DNA of 64,000 nucleotides from Mercenaria mercenaria (lineage: Eukaryota; Mollusca; Bivalvia; Venerida; Veneridae), in NCBI RefSeq assembly GCF_021730395.1, contig NC_069366.1, positions 60,680,001 through 60,744,000 of the forward strand. Reading direction: 5' to 3'. Position 1 is the stretch's first letter, and every line of letters begins with the position of its first letter. Under the pieces are notes generated by a model. That model made no database searches. It was not told where the DNA came from and saw nothing but the letters and a program-made list of their open reading frames with translations. The position numbers were made by a program, and so were the translations under genes. Below, in pieces: positions 49,090 through 60,219 of the stretch.

Positions 49090-50793
49090 TAGTTAGCCCA
49101 CCATCATCAGATGGTGGGCTATTCAAATCACTCTGCGTCCGTGGTCCGTCGTCCTTCCGTCCGTCCGTCCGTTAACAATTTCTCGTTATCGCATCTCCTC
49201 AGAAACTACCAGGGGGATTTTGACCAAACTTTGTCAGAATGATGTATTGGTATCCTAGTTGTGTCCCCCTGAAAATCAGACTGGTTCAATATTTTTTAGT
49301 GAGTTATGGCCCTTTGTTTATTTCTATAATTTACATAGATTTATATAGGGAAAAACTTTGAAAATCTTCTTGTCAAAAACCACAGAGCCTAGGGCTTTGG
49401 TATTTGGTATGAAGCATCATCTAGTGGTCCTCTACCTAGATTGTTCAAATTATTTCCCTGGGGTCAAATATGGCACCACCCTGAGGGTCACATGGTTTAC
49501 ATAGACTTATATAGGGAAAAACTTTGAAAATCTTCTTGTCCAAACTACAAAGCCTAGGGATTTGATATTTGTAATGTAGCATCATCTAGTGGTTTTCTAC
49601 CGAGTTTGTTCAAATTATCCCCCTAGGGTCAAATATGGCCCCGCCCCAGGGGTCACATTGTTTATATAGACTTATATAGGGAAAAACTTTGAAAAACCTC
49701 TTGTCCAAAACCACAGGGCCTAGGGCTTTGATATTTTGTATGTGACATCATCTAGTGGTCCTCCACTAAGATTATTGAAATTATCCCCCTAGGATCAAAT
49801 ATAGCCCCGCCCTGGGGGTCACATGGTTTACATAGACTTATATAGGGAAAAACTTTGAAAATCTTCTTGTTCAAACCACAAAGCCTAGGGCTTTGATATT
49901 TGTAATGTAGCATCATCAAGTGGTTCTCTACCAAGTTTATTAAAATTATTCCCCTAGGGTTAAATATGGCCCCGCCCCAGGGGTCACATGGTTCATATAG
50001 ACTTATATAGGGAAACACTTCTTTTTGTCGATAACCTACAACATTCAAATTTGGACCACATGTATAGTTTTGAGAAGCAAGATGAACCTTGATATGAGTT
50101 GACCTTGATCTTGACCTAGTGATCTACTTCCACATTTCTGTAGCTACAGCCTTCAAATTTGGACTGCCTGCATAGGTTTGTGTCCCGAAACAAACTTTGA
50201 CCTTGACATTGACCTAGTGACCTACTTTCACATTTTTGAAGGTACAGGCTTCAAATTTGGACCACATGCGTAGTTTTGTGTTCCGAAATGAAATTTGACC
50301 TTGATTTTGACCTAGTGACCTTCTTCCACATGTTTCAAGCTACAGCCTTCAAATATGGACCGCATGCATAGTTTTGTGTACCGAAATGAACTTTGATCTT
50401 GAGATTGACCTAGTGACCTACTTTCACATTTGTGAAGCTACAGGCTTCAAATTTGGACCACATGCATATTTTTGTGTTCTGAATTGAAATGTGACATTGA
50501 TTTTTACCTAGTACCTACTTTCACATTTCTCAAGCTACAGCCTCCAAATTTGAAGCACATGCATAGTTTTGTGTAACAAAATGAACTTTGACCTTGAAAT
50601 TGATCTAGTGACCTACTTTAATATTTCTCAAGCTACAGCTTTCAAATTTGAAACACATGCATGGACCACATGCACAGTGTTCTGTACCGAAATGAAATTT
50701 ACCCTGATTTTGACCTTGAGCTAGTCTTGAAATTTGGAACATTCAAAAAATGGCTCAATGGTGGGCGCCAAGATCACTCTGTGATCTCTTGTT
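49090..50793. repeat. 1.7-kb interspersed element made of two tandem arrays
   Basis: Opens with a small hairpin (TAGCCCACCATCATCAGATG and the complement GTGGGCTA), then TCCGTCCGTCCG. Array 1 (about 49320-50030) has four to five units of about 164 bp with 'gacttatatagggaaaaact' and 'tagcatcatctagtgg'. Array 2 (about 50045-50700) has about six units of 98 bp with 'ttcaaatttggaccacatgc' and 'gacctagtgacctacttyca'. It closes at 'ggtgggcgccaagatcactc'. No transposase is seen. Confidence 0.8.
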
Positions 50794-52670
50794 GATGAAC
50801 AAAATGGTTTTCGAAAGAAACGTAGCTCAGTTGACCATTTTTTATGTTCTACCAATATTATTGAAACACGTCACAAGTTGAAGTTTACATTTTGTACGTT
50901 CATTGATTTCAAAAATTAATAGATGTAAACTTCTGAAGAAATTAGACAATACAATAGGTTTATCTGGAAAATTATTAAAATCTGTAAGATCCCTATGTAG
51001 TACTGTTTTGTCTTGTGTAAGACTTAATGGATTATGTATTGATTGGTTCAATGGCTCATGTGGATTGAGACAAGGTTGTGTCTATCACCCCTTCTGTTAA
51101 TTTCTGCATCAACGCCTTGGCTACATATTTGAAGTCATTTAATACAGGAATAGCTTTTGGTGAAGAAATAATATGTATTTATAATAATAATAATAATAAA
51201 GCCTTTATTTAACGAGGAAAACTCATTTGACGAACAACATCAATCTTCCATGAGGCCCTCAAAACAATACATAACATATACATCTAAAATATTTACATGG
51301 TACATTGTAACATATAGAAGACAGACAAGTGCATTTAATACCAGTATTTTGTTTATACTGTAACTATACGAAGTGCAATATTAGAAATATTAAGTATTAT
51401 GATTGTGTGTTGTGCCAAGCTATATATAGTGATTTGAACTGCCCTACTGATGATACTCTTTTTATATGACTTGGTAAGGAATTCCAGATAGTAGCACAGA
51501 ATATGTAAAACTTGTTTTAAATAGTTCAGTTTTCGGTCGAGGAAGGTATTTAACTCTGTGCTGATGATATTGTCTTATTAGCTGAAACCGAACATGACTT
51601 ACAGTTTTTATTAGACTGCCTTAATGACTGGTGTTGTTCAATAGAATTGAGTTTCACTGGGGTGTAAAAAATCATAAGATTTTGTTGATAGTTATTCTTA
51701 TTTTGGTCTTGTATTAAATGAACATTTAAACTATAACATAACACTTAAAGCTGTAACCCGCATTAGGTCTTTTAATTGCTGTGGAGGTTTTACATAGGAT
51801 ATTAATAAATATTGTATGATTCTTTAGTCAATGATTATGGTTCATCTATCTAGGGTAAAAAGAAATCATACTCTTGTGTGAATGCTGTTCAAAAAGGCAA
51901 CGCGTTTCTTCCTTGGAGTCAGGAGATACACCTCAAATGTAGCTGTAAATGGTGAAATGGGATGGGATCCCCCAGCTGTACGACAATGGAAATCTGTTTG
52001 CAATTTCTGGGCTAGTATTTCTTCATCCTAGAATTGATAAACGTGTCACACAATGGGCAAATGTTAAGTCGAGTAATAGATGTAAGAACTGGTTTCATAG
52101 TGTTAAGTCGTATTTGGTTAGTCTAGATCTGAATCACGACTGTTGTATTGATACTTCAATACCTAAACATATTTTTATAGCAACAATTTAGGCAACGTCT
52201 ATGCGTATGTATGTTAATGATTGGAAGCCCAGATTGAATCAGGTAAATAGTACCAGAAATAGAGATAGATAAAAGTTGTGCACCAATTCACTGTTTAAAT
52301 CTGAATTTAGTATAGAACAGCATTGTAAAATTATACTTCCAAATAGTCATAGTAAATTCTGCTGTGGTGCGGCACCATTGAGAATTGAAACGCGGCGTTT
52401 TGGAGGTATAGATATTGGAAACAGAAAATGTCATTTTTGTGATAATTTAGAAGATGGAAAACGTACACTTTTGCATGGATTGCCACAGTCATGTACTATG
52501 ACGTTAAAGTTGACTTGTTTAACAAAGCCTGTTTTTATAAATCAATTTTTTTTGTATTATATCAAAACAAGATCAGATAAAGGAAATATGTTCCAACCCA
52601 GTATTGATAAGAGATAGTACAAGAGCCTGTTTCAATATTTTAAAAGAAAGATCTTTTAAACTACGTTGAT
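50794..52670 (+). mobile_element. LINE ORF2 remnant with reverse-transcriptase motifs, interrupted
   Basis: DEQNGFRKKRSSVDHF followed by FCTFIDFK (50794-50920) are RT domain motifs. Then WFNGSCGLRQGC (51047-51083) matches the G-L-R-Q-G-C/P block, and CADDIVLLAETEHDLQFLLD (from 51560) is the catalytic (Y/F/C)ADD block. After that come FLGVRRYTSNVAVNGEMGWD and, near 52390-52450, RIETRRFGGIDIGNRKCHFC, the C-terminal Cys motif. Stops and frame changes are scattered: inactive. Another repeat is inserted at 51181-51545. It starts directly after the tandem-array element. Confidence 0.75.
51181..51545 (-). mobile_element. retroposon inserted in the LINE
   Basis: Begins with an (ATA)n tract and 'aaagcctttatttaacgagg', a reversed retroposon tail like that at 3660-3690. 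It interrupts RT coding between ...NTGIAFGEEII and CADDIVLL. The body contains 'gacttggtaaggaattccag'. No tRNA-like head is seen, so the class is uncertain. Confidence 0.6.
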
Positions 52671-53701
52671 AATGTACGGTCATCTTTTACTCTCTTTGAC
52701 AGAATATAAGATTTATTTCACACTATGTACATAATGTACCTTCGTCTTGTTTTCTCTTTTAAAGTTTGATAAATGATAATCCTAGAATGATATTGCTAAT
52801 CAGTTACTTTATGATTTGATCATAAAGGATATTTGTTATTTTTTATGTACCACTTTTTTGTTGTGCGCTTTTAGCGCCCGTTTACTATTAAGTGTCTTAT
52901 TCTAAACATTTTAATGCAGTATTCAAACCTTGGATTAGCAGTAACAATCTAGTATTTGGGATATGTATGACCGTTATTCATACAGTAATGTAAATGTCAA
53001 TCAATAGTTCATTAAAGGTCTCTTGTAATTCATTTACGAATGACACTATACTTTAGTTAAACATGTTAATTTTAAGCATGACATGTTTTAATATGATAAC
53101 ATGTTTTAATTTCATGTATATTGTACACTGATCATCATAATTAAATATATATGTCCAACGTGTCGAATGGGACACCTTTTGCTTTATTCAAAAAATATGT
53201 TCCTTGGATTTAATACTCTCTGCCAACATTTTTCTCATTATTCGGATTCATTGTCACTTCTGAAGAGCGTAAGGTCAATTTTCCCAGTATGTAGTTGAAA
53301 CATCAAAAGCCTTCTTGTCAGAAACTGTTCGCTTGATTTTAAAATAGTATTTACACAAAATGTAATGTTCCTGGGTTGACCATTTACGAAAATCGTTAAA
53401 ATTAATCTTGTTTGTCAAAACCATGGCGGCAAAAACTAAACATGGAAAACCCGTCAAACAGCATCTTCTCTTATTTTTAAATGATTCACATAAATGTTCC
53501 TTGGTTGAAGTCTCTCAAGATTTTCTAGGGTATTCTGATCCATAAAAAACATGGCATCCGGAGGGGGTGGGGACGTTGTTAATTTTCTCTATATGTGCAT
53601 AATAGACGAAACTTTAAAAAACTTGTCAGAAACTGCCTGTCCAATTTGTTTGGGTTCTTTAATCGCATGTTAATTGGGAAACTCTTTACCAAGCTTGACA
53701 A

Positions 53702-53855
53702 TGACAATGAGCCATTAGATGGTATACGCATACGCGGTAAACAACATTGACAGGTTGGAGTTTCATGATCTCTAGCGCTTTATTGATCAGACTCCCTATA
53801 TATTGTATATATCTTACGCCATAGTTTAGACTCCGGTCCTAATGGCTCATTGTCA
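53702..53855. mobile_element. 154-bp inverted-repeat element carrying a fragment of the ADP-ribosyltransferase exon
   Basis: Exact 17-nt terminal inverted repeats: TGACAATGAGCCATTAG at 53702-53718 and its complement at 53839-53855. The interior (53718-53840) is about 90% identical to 55467-55576 of the minus-strand ADP-ribosyltransferase exon, in the same orientation, plus a 13-nt AT-rich insertion (near 53804-53820). The matching place in copy 1 of the duplication (about 27800) has no such sequence. The fragment covers codons around the catalytic YRG motif but is too short to encode a domain. It looks like gene capture by a small foldback or Pack-type element. Confidence 0.75.
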
Positions 53856-53966
53856 CAGGGGCAAAACATTTTCTAAATGACTTTTTGGCATTTTTTTCTT
53901 AGAAAACGTAATGATTGTAATATATTTAAGTGTATATGGCTCATGGACCCATACTGCATCCTAGGT

Positions 53967-54066
53967 ACGCTACTGTCACCTGTGCACTGGTTATGTTAAC
54001 TGCCCACCGTTACATGACTGAAATACTGTTGAAAAACGGCGTTAAACAAAAAACAAACAAACAAAC
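53967..54066 (+). mobile_element. SINE tail fragment
   Basis: 'ggttatgttaactgcccacc' through 'gttgaaaaacggcgttaaac' and a (CAAA)n tail match the 3' end of the SINE at 21664-21958 in the opposite orientation. The head is missing. Confidence 0.8.
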
Positions 54067-55101
54067 TGATGGCATAAAGTAGTTTTGCACGTTCAAATCA
54101 TTTTTTTACTACAATGTCGAATTTTATTAAACCCTGATTTTCATAACTTTAGAATGAACTTTAAAATAAAAACGATAAGCAAATAAAAAACATTGGAGTC
54201 GTGAGCTTATTTTTGCACTAGATTCGTGTGAAAAAAGGACCGGGCCAACAAGTTCTCCTGATGACAGTCTAAGAGAAAGTTACAATTTTGATGACATTTT
54301 TGCAAATAGAATTTTTCTACAATGTAGATTTTAAGACACTTCTCATGATTACAAACGAGTTATATTTATTCATTTACGTCTTTACCTTACGTCTGTTACA
54401 GAAAACGATAATTGCTTGAATTGCGACACACATTTGGGCACATGCCCCTTTAAAGCATTTGAATCCTGTTTTACAGAAGCCACTTTAAAACGTATTTGTT
54501 TACTTCACTAAATATTTAGATTAAATGTGACTTGAACTTGGTATAAAATAATACCTGTTGAATGCGGAAGTAAAATACCGAAACATTTATTAATAGGGAA
54601 TTACGTAATTATATACGCTCTAGTATTTAGTATTTACAAATGCGGACACAATTATAGGTCACATTGTTACATTCCTGCTACCTCCAGACATTATTTCAGG
54701 TACGAGCGGGCACATGGTGACATTCTTTAAGTCAGCTAGATGGTTTTCTCATGTAAATACCCACAGCGGCAAGGGGGCATTTTATTCAAAGTCAGCGACC
54801 TAAACCACATGGTCACGGTTAAAATAAAGAAGACCAGCTATTTATGCTTATAGATCAACACTTTGTGAAGAAAGCTTGTCAATTCTTGGCGGAGGGAAAA
54901 TTTAGGCGAACAAATCAGAACAAATCATCAAAGTTTAGAACATTGCAAAGTTGTAAAAAATAAGACCTTTTCTTAATTTGGTTCTAGACTTCTTTTCGTC
55001 TTCCTTTGCTTTATTTATTTGTAAGAAATGTAACATAATGACAAAAATATGAAATAGCGACAAATAATATTTAGCAAGGAGCAGAACACTTTTGAAGAAA
55101 G

Positions 55102-55838
55102 TCAATCTCCGGACCTGCAAATCCCGAAACTACAACTTAATAATCGAGAAAGAAATGTATGCTTAGTCCCGTGTTTCTGTCGTAAACGCACAAACACTTC
55201 TGGCGGCGTCATCCCCGGTAATATCTTCTCCATTTCTTCGTGTATTTCCGTCTCATTTCTTGTATATTTCTCAACCAAATAAACGTTAGTTGACTGTAGA
55301 AGTATTTCAGATTCGTCCGGGATCTGAGAGTATCTCTCAATGTCTAAGCCAAGAGCGTCTTCAATTAGAATAAAAGTTTTACAATCAGAATATATTCCTG
55401 CTATCAAGGGATCCGTGGATGTGCTTGTTATTTTCCGAAAACTGAATTCTGGTTGCGAAAAATCCGGATGGTATACGCATCCACGGTAAACAACATCGAC
55501 AGGTTCGAGCCTCATGATCTCTAGCGCTTTATTGATCAGACTCCCTACCTTACGCCATAGTTTAGACTCCGGTCCTCTTGGTCTAGTATTTTGTAGTTCT
55601 TTGTTTAACCTTTTGTAGAAAATTCCATTGTTTTCCGTTTTAGAGAGAGTACACGACGGATTAGAAAACATGTTTATAAGTATAACGGCATAATAACTGT
55701 CCCGGCTATCCAACGCATTCGGTGAGTTAAACAGAGACTGTGCCTTTGTACGAGCGACATCAATGCAGTCAGGTATACCGTTATACTGTTGAAATATCCC
55801 AAACCGGCGAAGAACTGACTGTACTCTGCTGGCAAAAT
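55102..55838 (-). CDS. mono-ADP-ribosyltransferase (R-S-E class), last coding exon
   Basis: One 737-nt exon. On the minus strand it starts after the acceptor CTTTTTTTCCAG (AG at 55840-55839) in phase 1 and ends at a TAA/TGA-type stop at 55102; about 245 residues, FASRVQSVLRRFGIFQQYNG onward. Catalytic signature in order: R in VVYRGC, S-T-S in FSFRKITSTSTD, and E-x-E in IPDESEILLQ. This is the fold of arginine-type ecto-ADP-ribosyltransferases, which move ADP-ribose from NAD+ to protein. The open frame continues upstream to 56028 through a Lys-rich run, but that part is read through the polypyrimidine tract and is probably intron. The 5' exon(s) would lie beyond 55842; no single candidate could be joined in phase. 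No signal peptide or C-terminal anchor is seen in this exon. Conserved motifs look intact. The target protein is unknown. Confidence 0.85.
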
Positions 55839-55842
55839 CTGG

Positions 55843-56849
55843 AAAAAAAGTATAATTTAATTTTAAAGGCAAAGGTACAAGACATTTGTTGTGACATCTT
55901 ATGTGACTTGTGCGCTGAACCGAGTAGCTTTCTTTTTTTTTTTTCTTTTTTTTTGCACGTAAAACAGAGAACTGAGCATGCTGGTAAATAAAGTCTGTGT
56001 CGTCAAGGTAATGGACCCGTGATGACACTCGGCACTTTCCGTGTGATTACGTATCCTCGTTCGGCATTCTCCGGATGTACAAGCATGCAAAAACATCACA
56101 TGCGGAGACTTCGTGATTTTCCATTTTCATTAGATGTCCTACCAAGTAAAACTTTCTTTCGTGACTTATGCGTCAGCTGAAAAGCTACTGTTAAGTTAAG
56201 TATAAGAGTCTTTATTAAATTGAGTATCTGTTTAAGTAAATGTATATTTATTATGTATGTATATGTACGCATTAAGTGTTTGTTAATACAGTCATTGAAA
56301 ATAATAATGAATTATTATCATTGCTGCCGTATCAGATCGTAAAACATACCTTTATGTAAGATTGTACTGCAGGGAAACAGAAAAATCATCAAAATACATC
56401 CCGAATATACCATTTTCACCAAGATGCACTTTAGAGTAGAGCTCTACTACTAAATTTTGAAAAACTTATGCCGAAATGGACAAAAAATGTTACTTTATTT
56501 TACCTACAAAAAATACGGAAACTATGTCGAATCATCAAATGAAATTAGTGAAGTAGTGCACACGTAACATGTTTCAGTTAGATCTACGCTGTAAATAATA
56601 ACACGTAACAAAGCGGAAGTCGTGACATAGTTTTGTATTGCCTTGTAATGTACGCCAAATAGTTGTTCTATATAGTTATGTTCGCACCGAAATAAATTTT
56701 CTACCCAAATACAACTCAATTCGAACATTTTGTGGCACGACATGTATTAAATATATGTTTTATTTCTTAATTAGTATCATTCTCGAAAACAAATGCATCT
56801 AGTACAAGTAAACTGATGTTAGGTTATACGGTCACACTATAAATTAGAA
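55843..56849. other. upstream region of the ADP-ribosyltransferase, first exon not resolved
   Basis: A minus-strand ATG at about 56130 opens MKMENHEVSACDVFACLYIR, but its donor (GTAATC) would join in the wrong phase. The sequence 56220-56850 is AT-rich with no clear exon. Confidence 0.35.
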
Positions 56850-56985
56850 CACGCGATCTCTGGATTTGAAAAGTAATAAAATGTACAACACCCCTCACGT
56901 CCCTAGCACCGGTTTAAACGGAATCCTGTTACACAACTACATACAGAATGGACCCAAAGGGACCGAAACATTTAACAACATCAAG
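56850..56985. repeat. copy of the VMO1-intron family repeat
   Basis: Contains 'taataaaatgtacaacaccc', 'ctagcaccggtttaaacgga' and 'gaatggacccaaagggacc'. Left end truncated. Confidence 0.65.
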
Positions 56986-57264
56986 TAGTTCAAATCCTGC
57001 ATACATTGTGCCTCAAATAAAACTTATAATTGACCACTTAAAACTAAATGTTTTTTAGCCCACTGTTCTGCCGATATATAATAAGAGAAAATAAATTAAA
57101 AATGCAAGTTTGTAAAACTAGTATTACCTCCCTTTATCTATCTTCAATGAGCAACCAGGATAGATTGGAAATATATGAGTTCCGTTTAAAACTTGCATTT
57201 TGGTTAAGAATGTTGAAATATCCCATTATCAGTGAAATATAAATGTAAAGTTAGAAAATATATT

Positions 57265-57545
57265 GAATTCTAATGCGATTGTCTCTGTTAAAACACGCTT
57301 ACGTTAGAATGACGTCACGTTAACGTATGGTGACGTCATAGCTTTTGTTGCGACCAAAAAAGAGCGCTACTATATTTTATCTACTGTTTAAGATTAAGGG
57401 TATATTAGAATCGAAATAATTTGTAGCAGAAGAGTGTTTTAACACTATTCATACACTCGGGCGGTAATGCGTCGTACAAATAATTTCACGAGGGCACAGC
57501 CCTCGTTAAATTATTACGCCCGACATATAACCGCCCATCGTGCAT
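57265..57545. repeat. palindromic element with TGACGTCA sites, copy 1
   Basis: Starts 'tctctgttaaaacacgctta', with 'gaatgacgtcacgttaacgt' and 'ggtgacgtcatagcttttgt'. An inverted-repeat end follows, with 'cgggcggtaatgcgtcg' against 'cgcccgacatataaccgccc' and a G/C-rich loop at 'cgagggcacagccctcg'. The second copy is at 58905-59190. Confidence 0.8.
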
Positions 57546-58195
57546 TTGTCTGTGTCAAAAATATTAAGTTATAAAAGAGGTAAAGATAAAAGTGTATCAA
57601 AGCACTAAATAAGTATAATTCTAAGCAAAAAGGGGACATAATTCATAAATATTGGTGCAAGAGTTAAACACCTTGTGTCATATGATGTGGGTGATGATGT
57701 GGAACAACTTCTTCAAGTTTAAATCAAATCCATTTTGTAATTACTAAGATAAAGAGAAAATGCATCAAAATTAACCATAAATTCTAAGTAAAAGGGGGCA
57801 TAATTCATGAAAAAAGTGGTGTCAGAGTTATGCACCTTGAGATATATGATGTGAGAGATAAGGCTGAACAACTATTTTAAGTTTGAATCAAATCCTTTTA
57901 GTAATAACAGAGATAGAGTGAAAGTGCACCAAAACATTAACCTGAAATTCTAAGTAAAAAGGGGAGATAATTCATCAAATATTGGTGCAAGAGTTATGGT
58001 CCCTGTTCCATATGATGTGGGTGGTGATGAGGAATAACTATTTTAAGTTTGAAAAAAAAATCCATCAAGTAATTACAGAGATAAGGAGAAAAAAAGAGAA
58101 AGCGTAAAAAAAACTTTAGCCAATTCGGGGACGTGGAAGGACGCCGACGCCGGGATGAGTAGGATAGCTCTGCATATACTTCGTATAGTCGGGCT
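57546..58195. repeat. three to four tandem units of about 165 bp
   Basis: Units share 'attctaagtaaaagggggca', 'ataattcatgaaaaaagtgg', 'atatgatgtgggtgatgatg' and 'ttaagtttgaatcaaatcc'. Ends in 'ggacgccgacgccgggatga', which matches the reverse of the start of the repeat at 41573. Confidence 0.75.
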
Positions 58196-58529
58196 AAAAA
58201 TGAAAAAGGTCACAAAATGTTGATAAAATGTTACTGACCACCTTTAACTGTCCCAGATAAATTGCTATATGACATAATATGATAGGTGGAAATACCCTAC
58301 AATTTTAAATGATTATTTTAAGACAGATTTTATCTTGATATGATTCATGCCGAAAGACAAATTAAGTAATGAATGTTATTGTTATGATGTACGAAATAAA
58401 CATAGTATGAAGTCGGATATATTTATTGTTCACCGCATGGTACATAGCTATTTCTGTAATATTGAATTGATTACTTAATGACTTCACAATTTATACAAGC
58501 AAGACATCAAGGACGTTTCAACAGAAACA

Positions 58530-58672
58530 AGTGACCCTGTTCTCCGCAAGTAACTACTAACTTCCTACGTGAATCATATGTTTAGGACGAATGATTTCAG
58601 ACACGATGTCTTATAGAACATATACCTCACGCAGTGACCTAACTGTCCCTATTGAGCTAAGCGGGCGGACAA
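58530..58672 (-). mobile_element. SINE fragment
   Basis: 'tgttctccgcaagtaactac' through 'ctattgagctaagcgggcgg' matches the tRNA-like half of the SINE at 21664-21958, with a shortened head. The tail is missing. Confidence 0.75.
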
Positions 58673-58904
58673 AGCCATTGCAAAGCATTGTTTTTCTTAA
58701 CTTATCTGGTTGTTAATGACGTATGACGGTATCAGGTATGTCGTACTAGCAAAACATTACAGTTCATTGGCAAACAAATCGGGTCGTATTAATACTGAGA
58801 CAACCATGTTTTATCATATCTAAAATTATACGAGAGCGTAGCCCAAATGAATAATTAGAAGCAACGTACAACCGATTCAGATAATAAGATACGTTCTTAT
58901 ATGC

Positions 58905-59190
58905 TTGTCTCTGTTAAAGCACTCTTACGCTAGAGTGACGTCACGTTAACGTGCGGAGACGTCAAAGTTTTTGTTGCGACCAAGAAAGAACGCTTCTGTA
59001 TTTTATCTACTGTTTTAGATTTAGGGCATATTAGAATCCAAATAATTTATAGCACAATCGTGTTTTAACACTATTCATGCACTCGAGTGGTAATACGTCG
59101 TTCAAATAAATTCACTCGGGCTGCGCCCTCGTGAAATTATTACGCCCGACGAATAACCACCCATCGTGCATAAATAGTGTTTAAGCACTC
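58905..59190. repeat. palindromic element with TGACGTCA-like sites, copy 2
   Basis: Same structure as at 57265-57545. 'agagtgacgtcacgttaacg' and the inverted ends around the 'cgggctgcgccctcg' loop are kept. Both copies are in the same orientation, 1.64 kb apart. Confidence 0.8.
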
Positions 59191-59764
59191 CTTGCTATAA
59201 GTTATTTCTTAAATAAAACATGGCACTGCTTTATTTTATTTCGATTCTAGTTATGTCTTTTATCTAAACAGGTAGGGAAATAGGGAAGCACTATTTCGTG
59301 GTTAACACGAGGATATGCGACAACGTTTACGACAAAATATTTACATTCACCCCAAAATTATGACGTTCATTTCGTATGAACACTAAAAGGAAAGGCCCTC
59401 ATGGTTCAGTCCCTACGCATCTGAACTCTGACACGTGGTAAATTAGACGATAAACCACCAGAAGGCCTTGATTGTTTTCATTCTGACTTGCACATTGACA
59501 TATTTTAATGAATATTGTACTGGGCTTCATTTACCCGAAGAGTAATATATCGGACGTCATGCGGGAATTTTACGTCATTATTGACGTCAAAATGCTCTCT
59601 TACCGGTCCGTGCGTCAACCATTGTTAATCGCAGAATATGCAGAGATTAATTGCCTTCTTTGTTTAATTGGAAATAAAATCGAGACATGTTAGTATGTAA
59701 ATATAAAAAATGAAACTTTTGTTTTCGGTGTTCATGCGAAATGAACGACAGAATAGGATTATAT

Positions 59765-59902
59765 AAATACCATATGGCAGCGTGTGTGACATTGATATTG
59801 TCAACCCGAGGGCAGAATGTCACCCGAGGCGAAAGCCGAGTGGTGACATTCTCTTCCGAGGGTTGACAATATCAATGTCACACACGCTGCCATATGGTAT
59901 TT
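59765..59902. repeat. 138-bp palindrome with perfect 43-nt arms
   Basis: The left arm 59765-59807 (from AAATACCATATGGCAGCGTG) and right arm 59860-59902 are exact reverse complements. Inside, 'cagaatgtcac' and 'gtgacattct' form a second inverted pair around 'ccgaggcgaaagccgag'. A very young foldback element, or one kept identical by conversion. Confidence 0.9.
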
Positions 59903-60219
59903 ATTTTATTATACCGAACAAAACTAAACACATAAAAAAAGTTTTTAAAATGTTTTTGATTCATTTAATTCAATACTTTCATCTTTAGCGCGGTAATCAG
60001 TTATGTACACATTGAATAGCAACGTCATTACAATATGATATTGTGTACAAGGGAGGCAATCATGTGGCTAAAAACTGAAGCAGTTATTTGCTCTTATATG
60101 ACATTCAAAATATCAGCGCGGTCACATGACCTCTTGGTCACGTGTCAAAAAGGTTGAAAAGGTTTCTGATAGTCAAAATATCTCCTTTTCGGGTAATGGG
60201 AGTTTACCATTGTAGAGAA

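Larger units (their letters stand above)
53145..54850 (+). repeat. segmental duplication, copy 2
   Basis: Collinear with 27150-29030 (see that entry). In gene B this segment follows the gene directly; in D it is displaced by the block 49056-53144. Copy 2 has its own insertions: the captured-gene element (53702-53855) and a SINE tail (53967-54066). It lacks the SINE present at 28386-28688. Confidence 0.8.

Noticed and set aside
55839-56028. N-terminal extension of the ADP-ribosyltransferase frame with a poly-Lys run
   Set aside because: It is read through a polypyrimidine tract and splice acceptor; the Lys run comes from an A/T homopolymer, so it is more likely intron.
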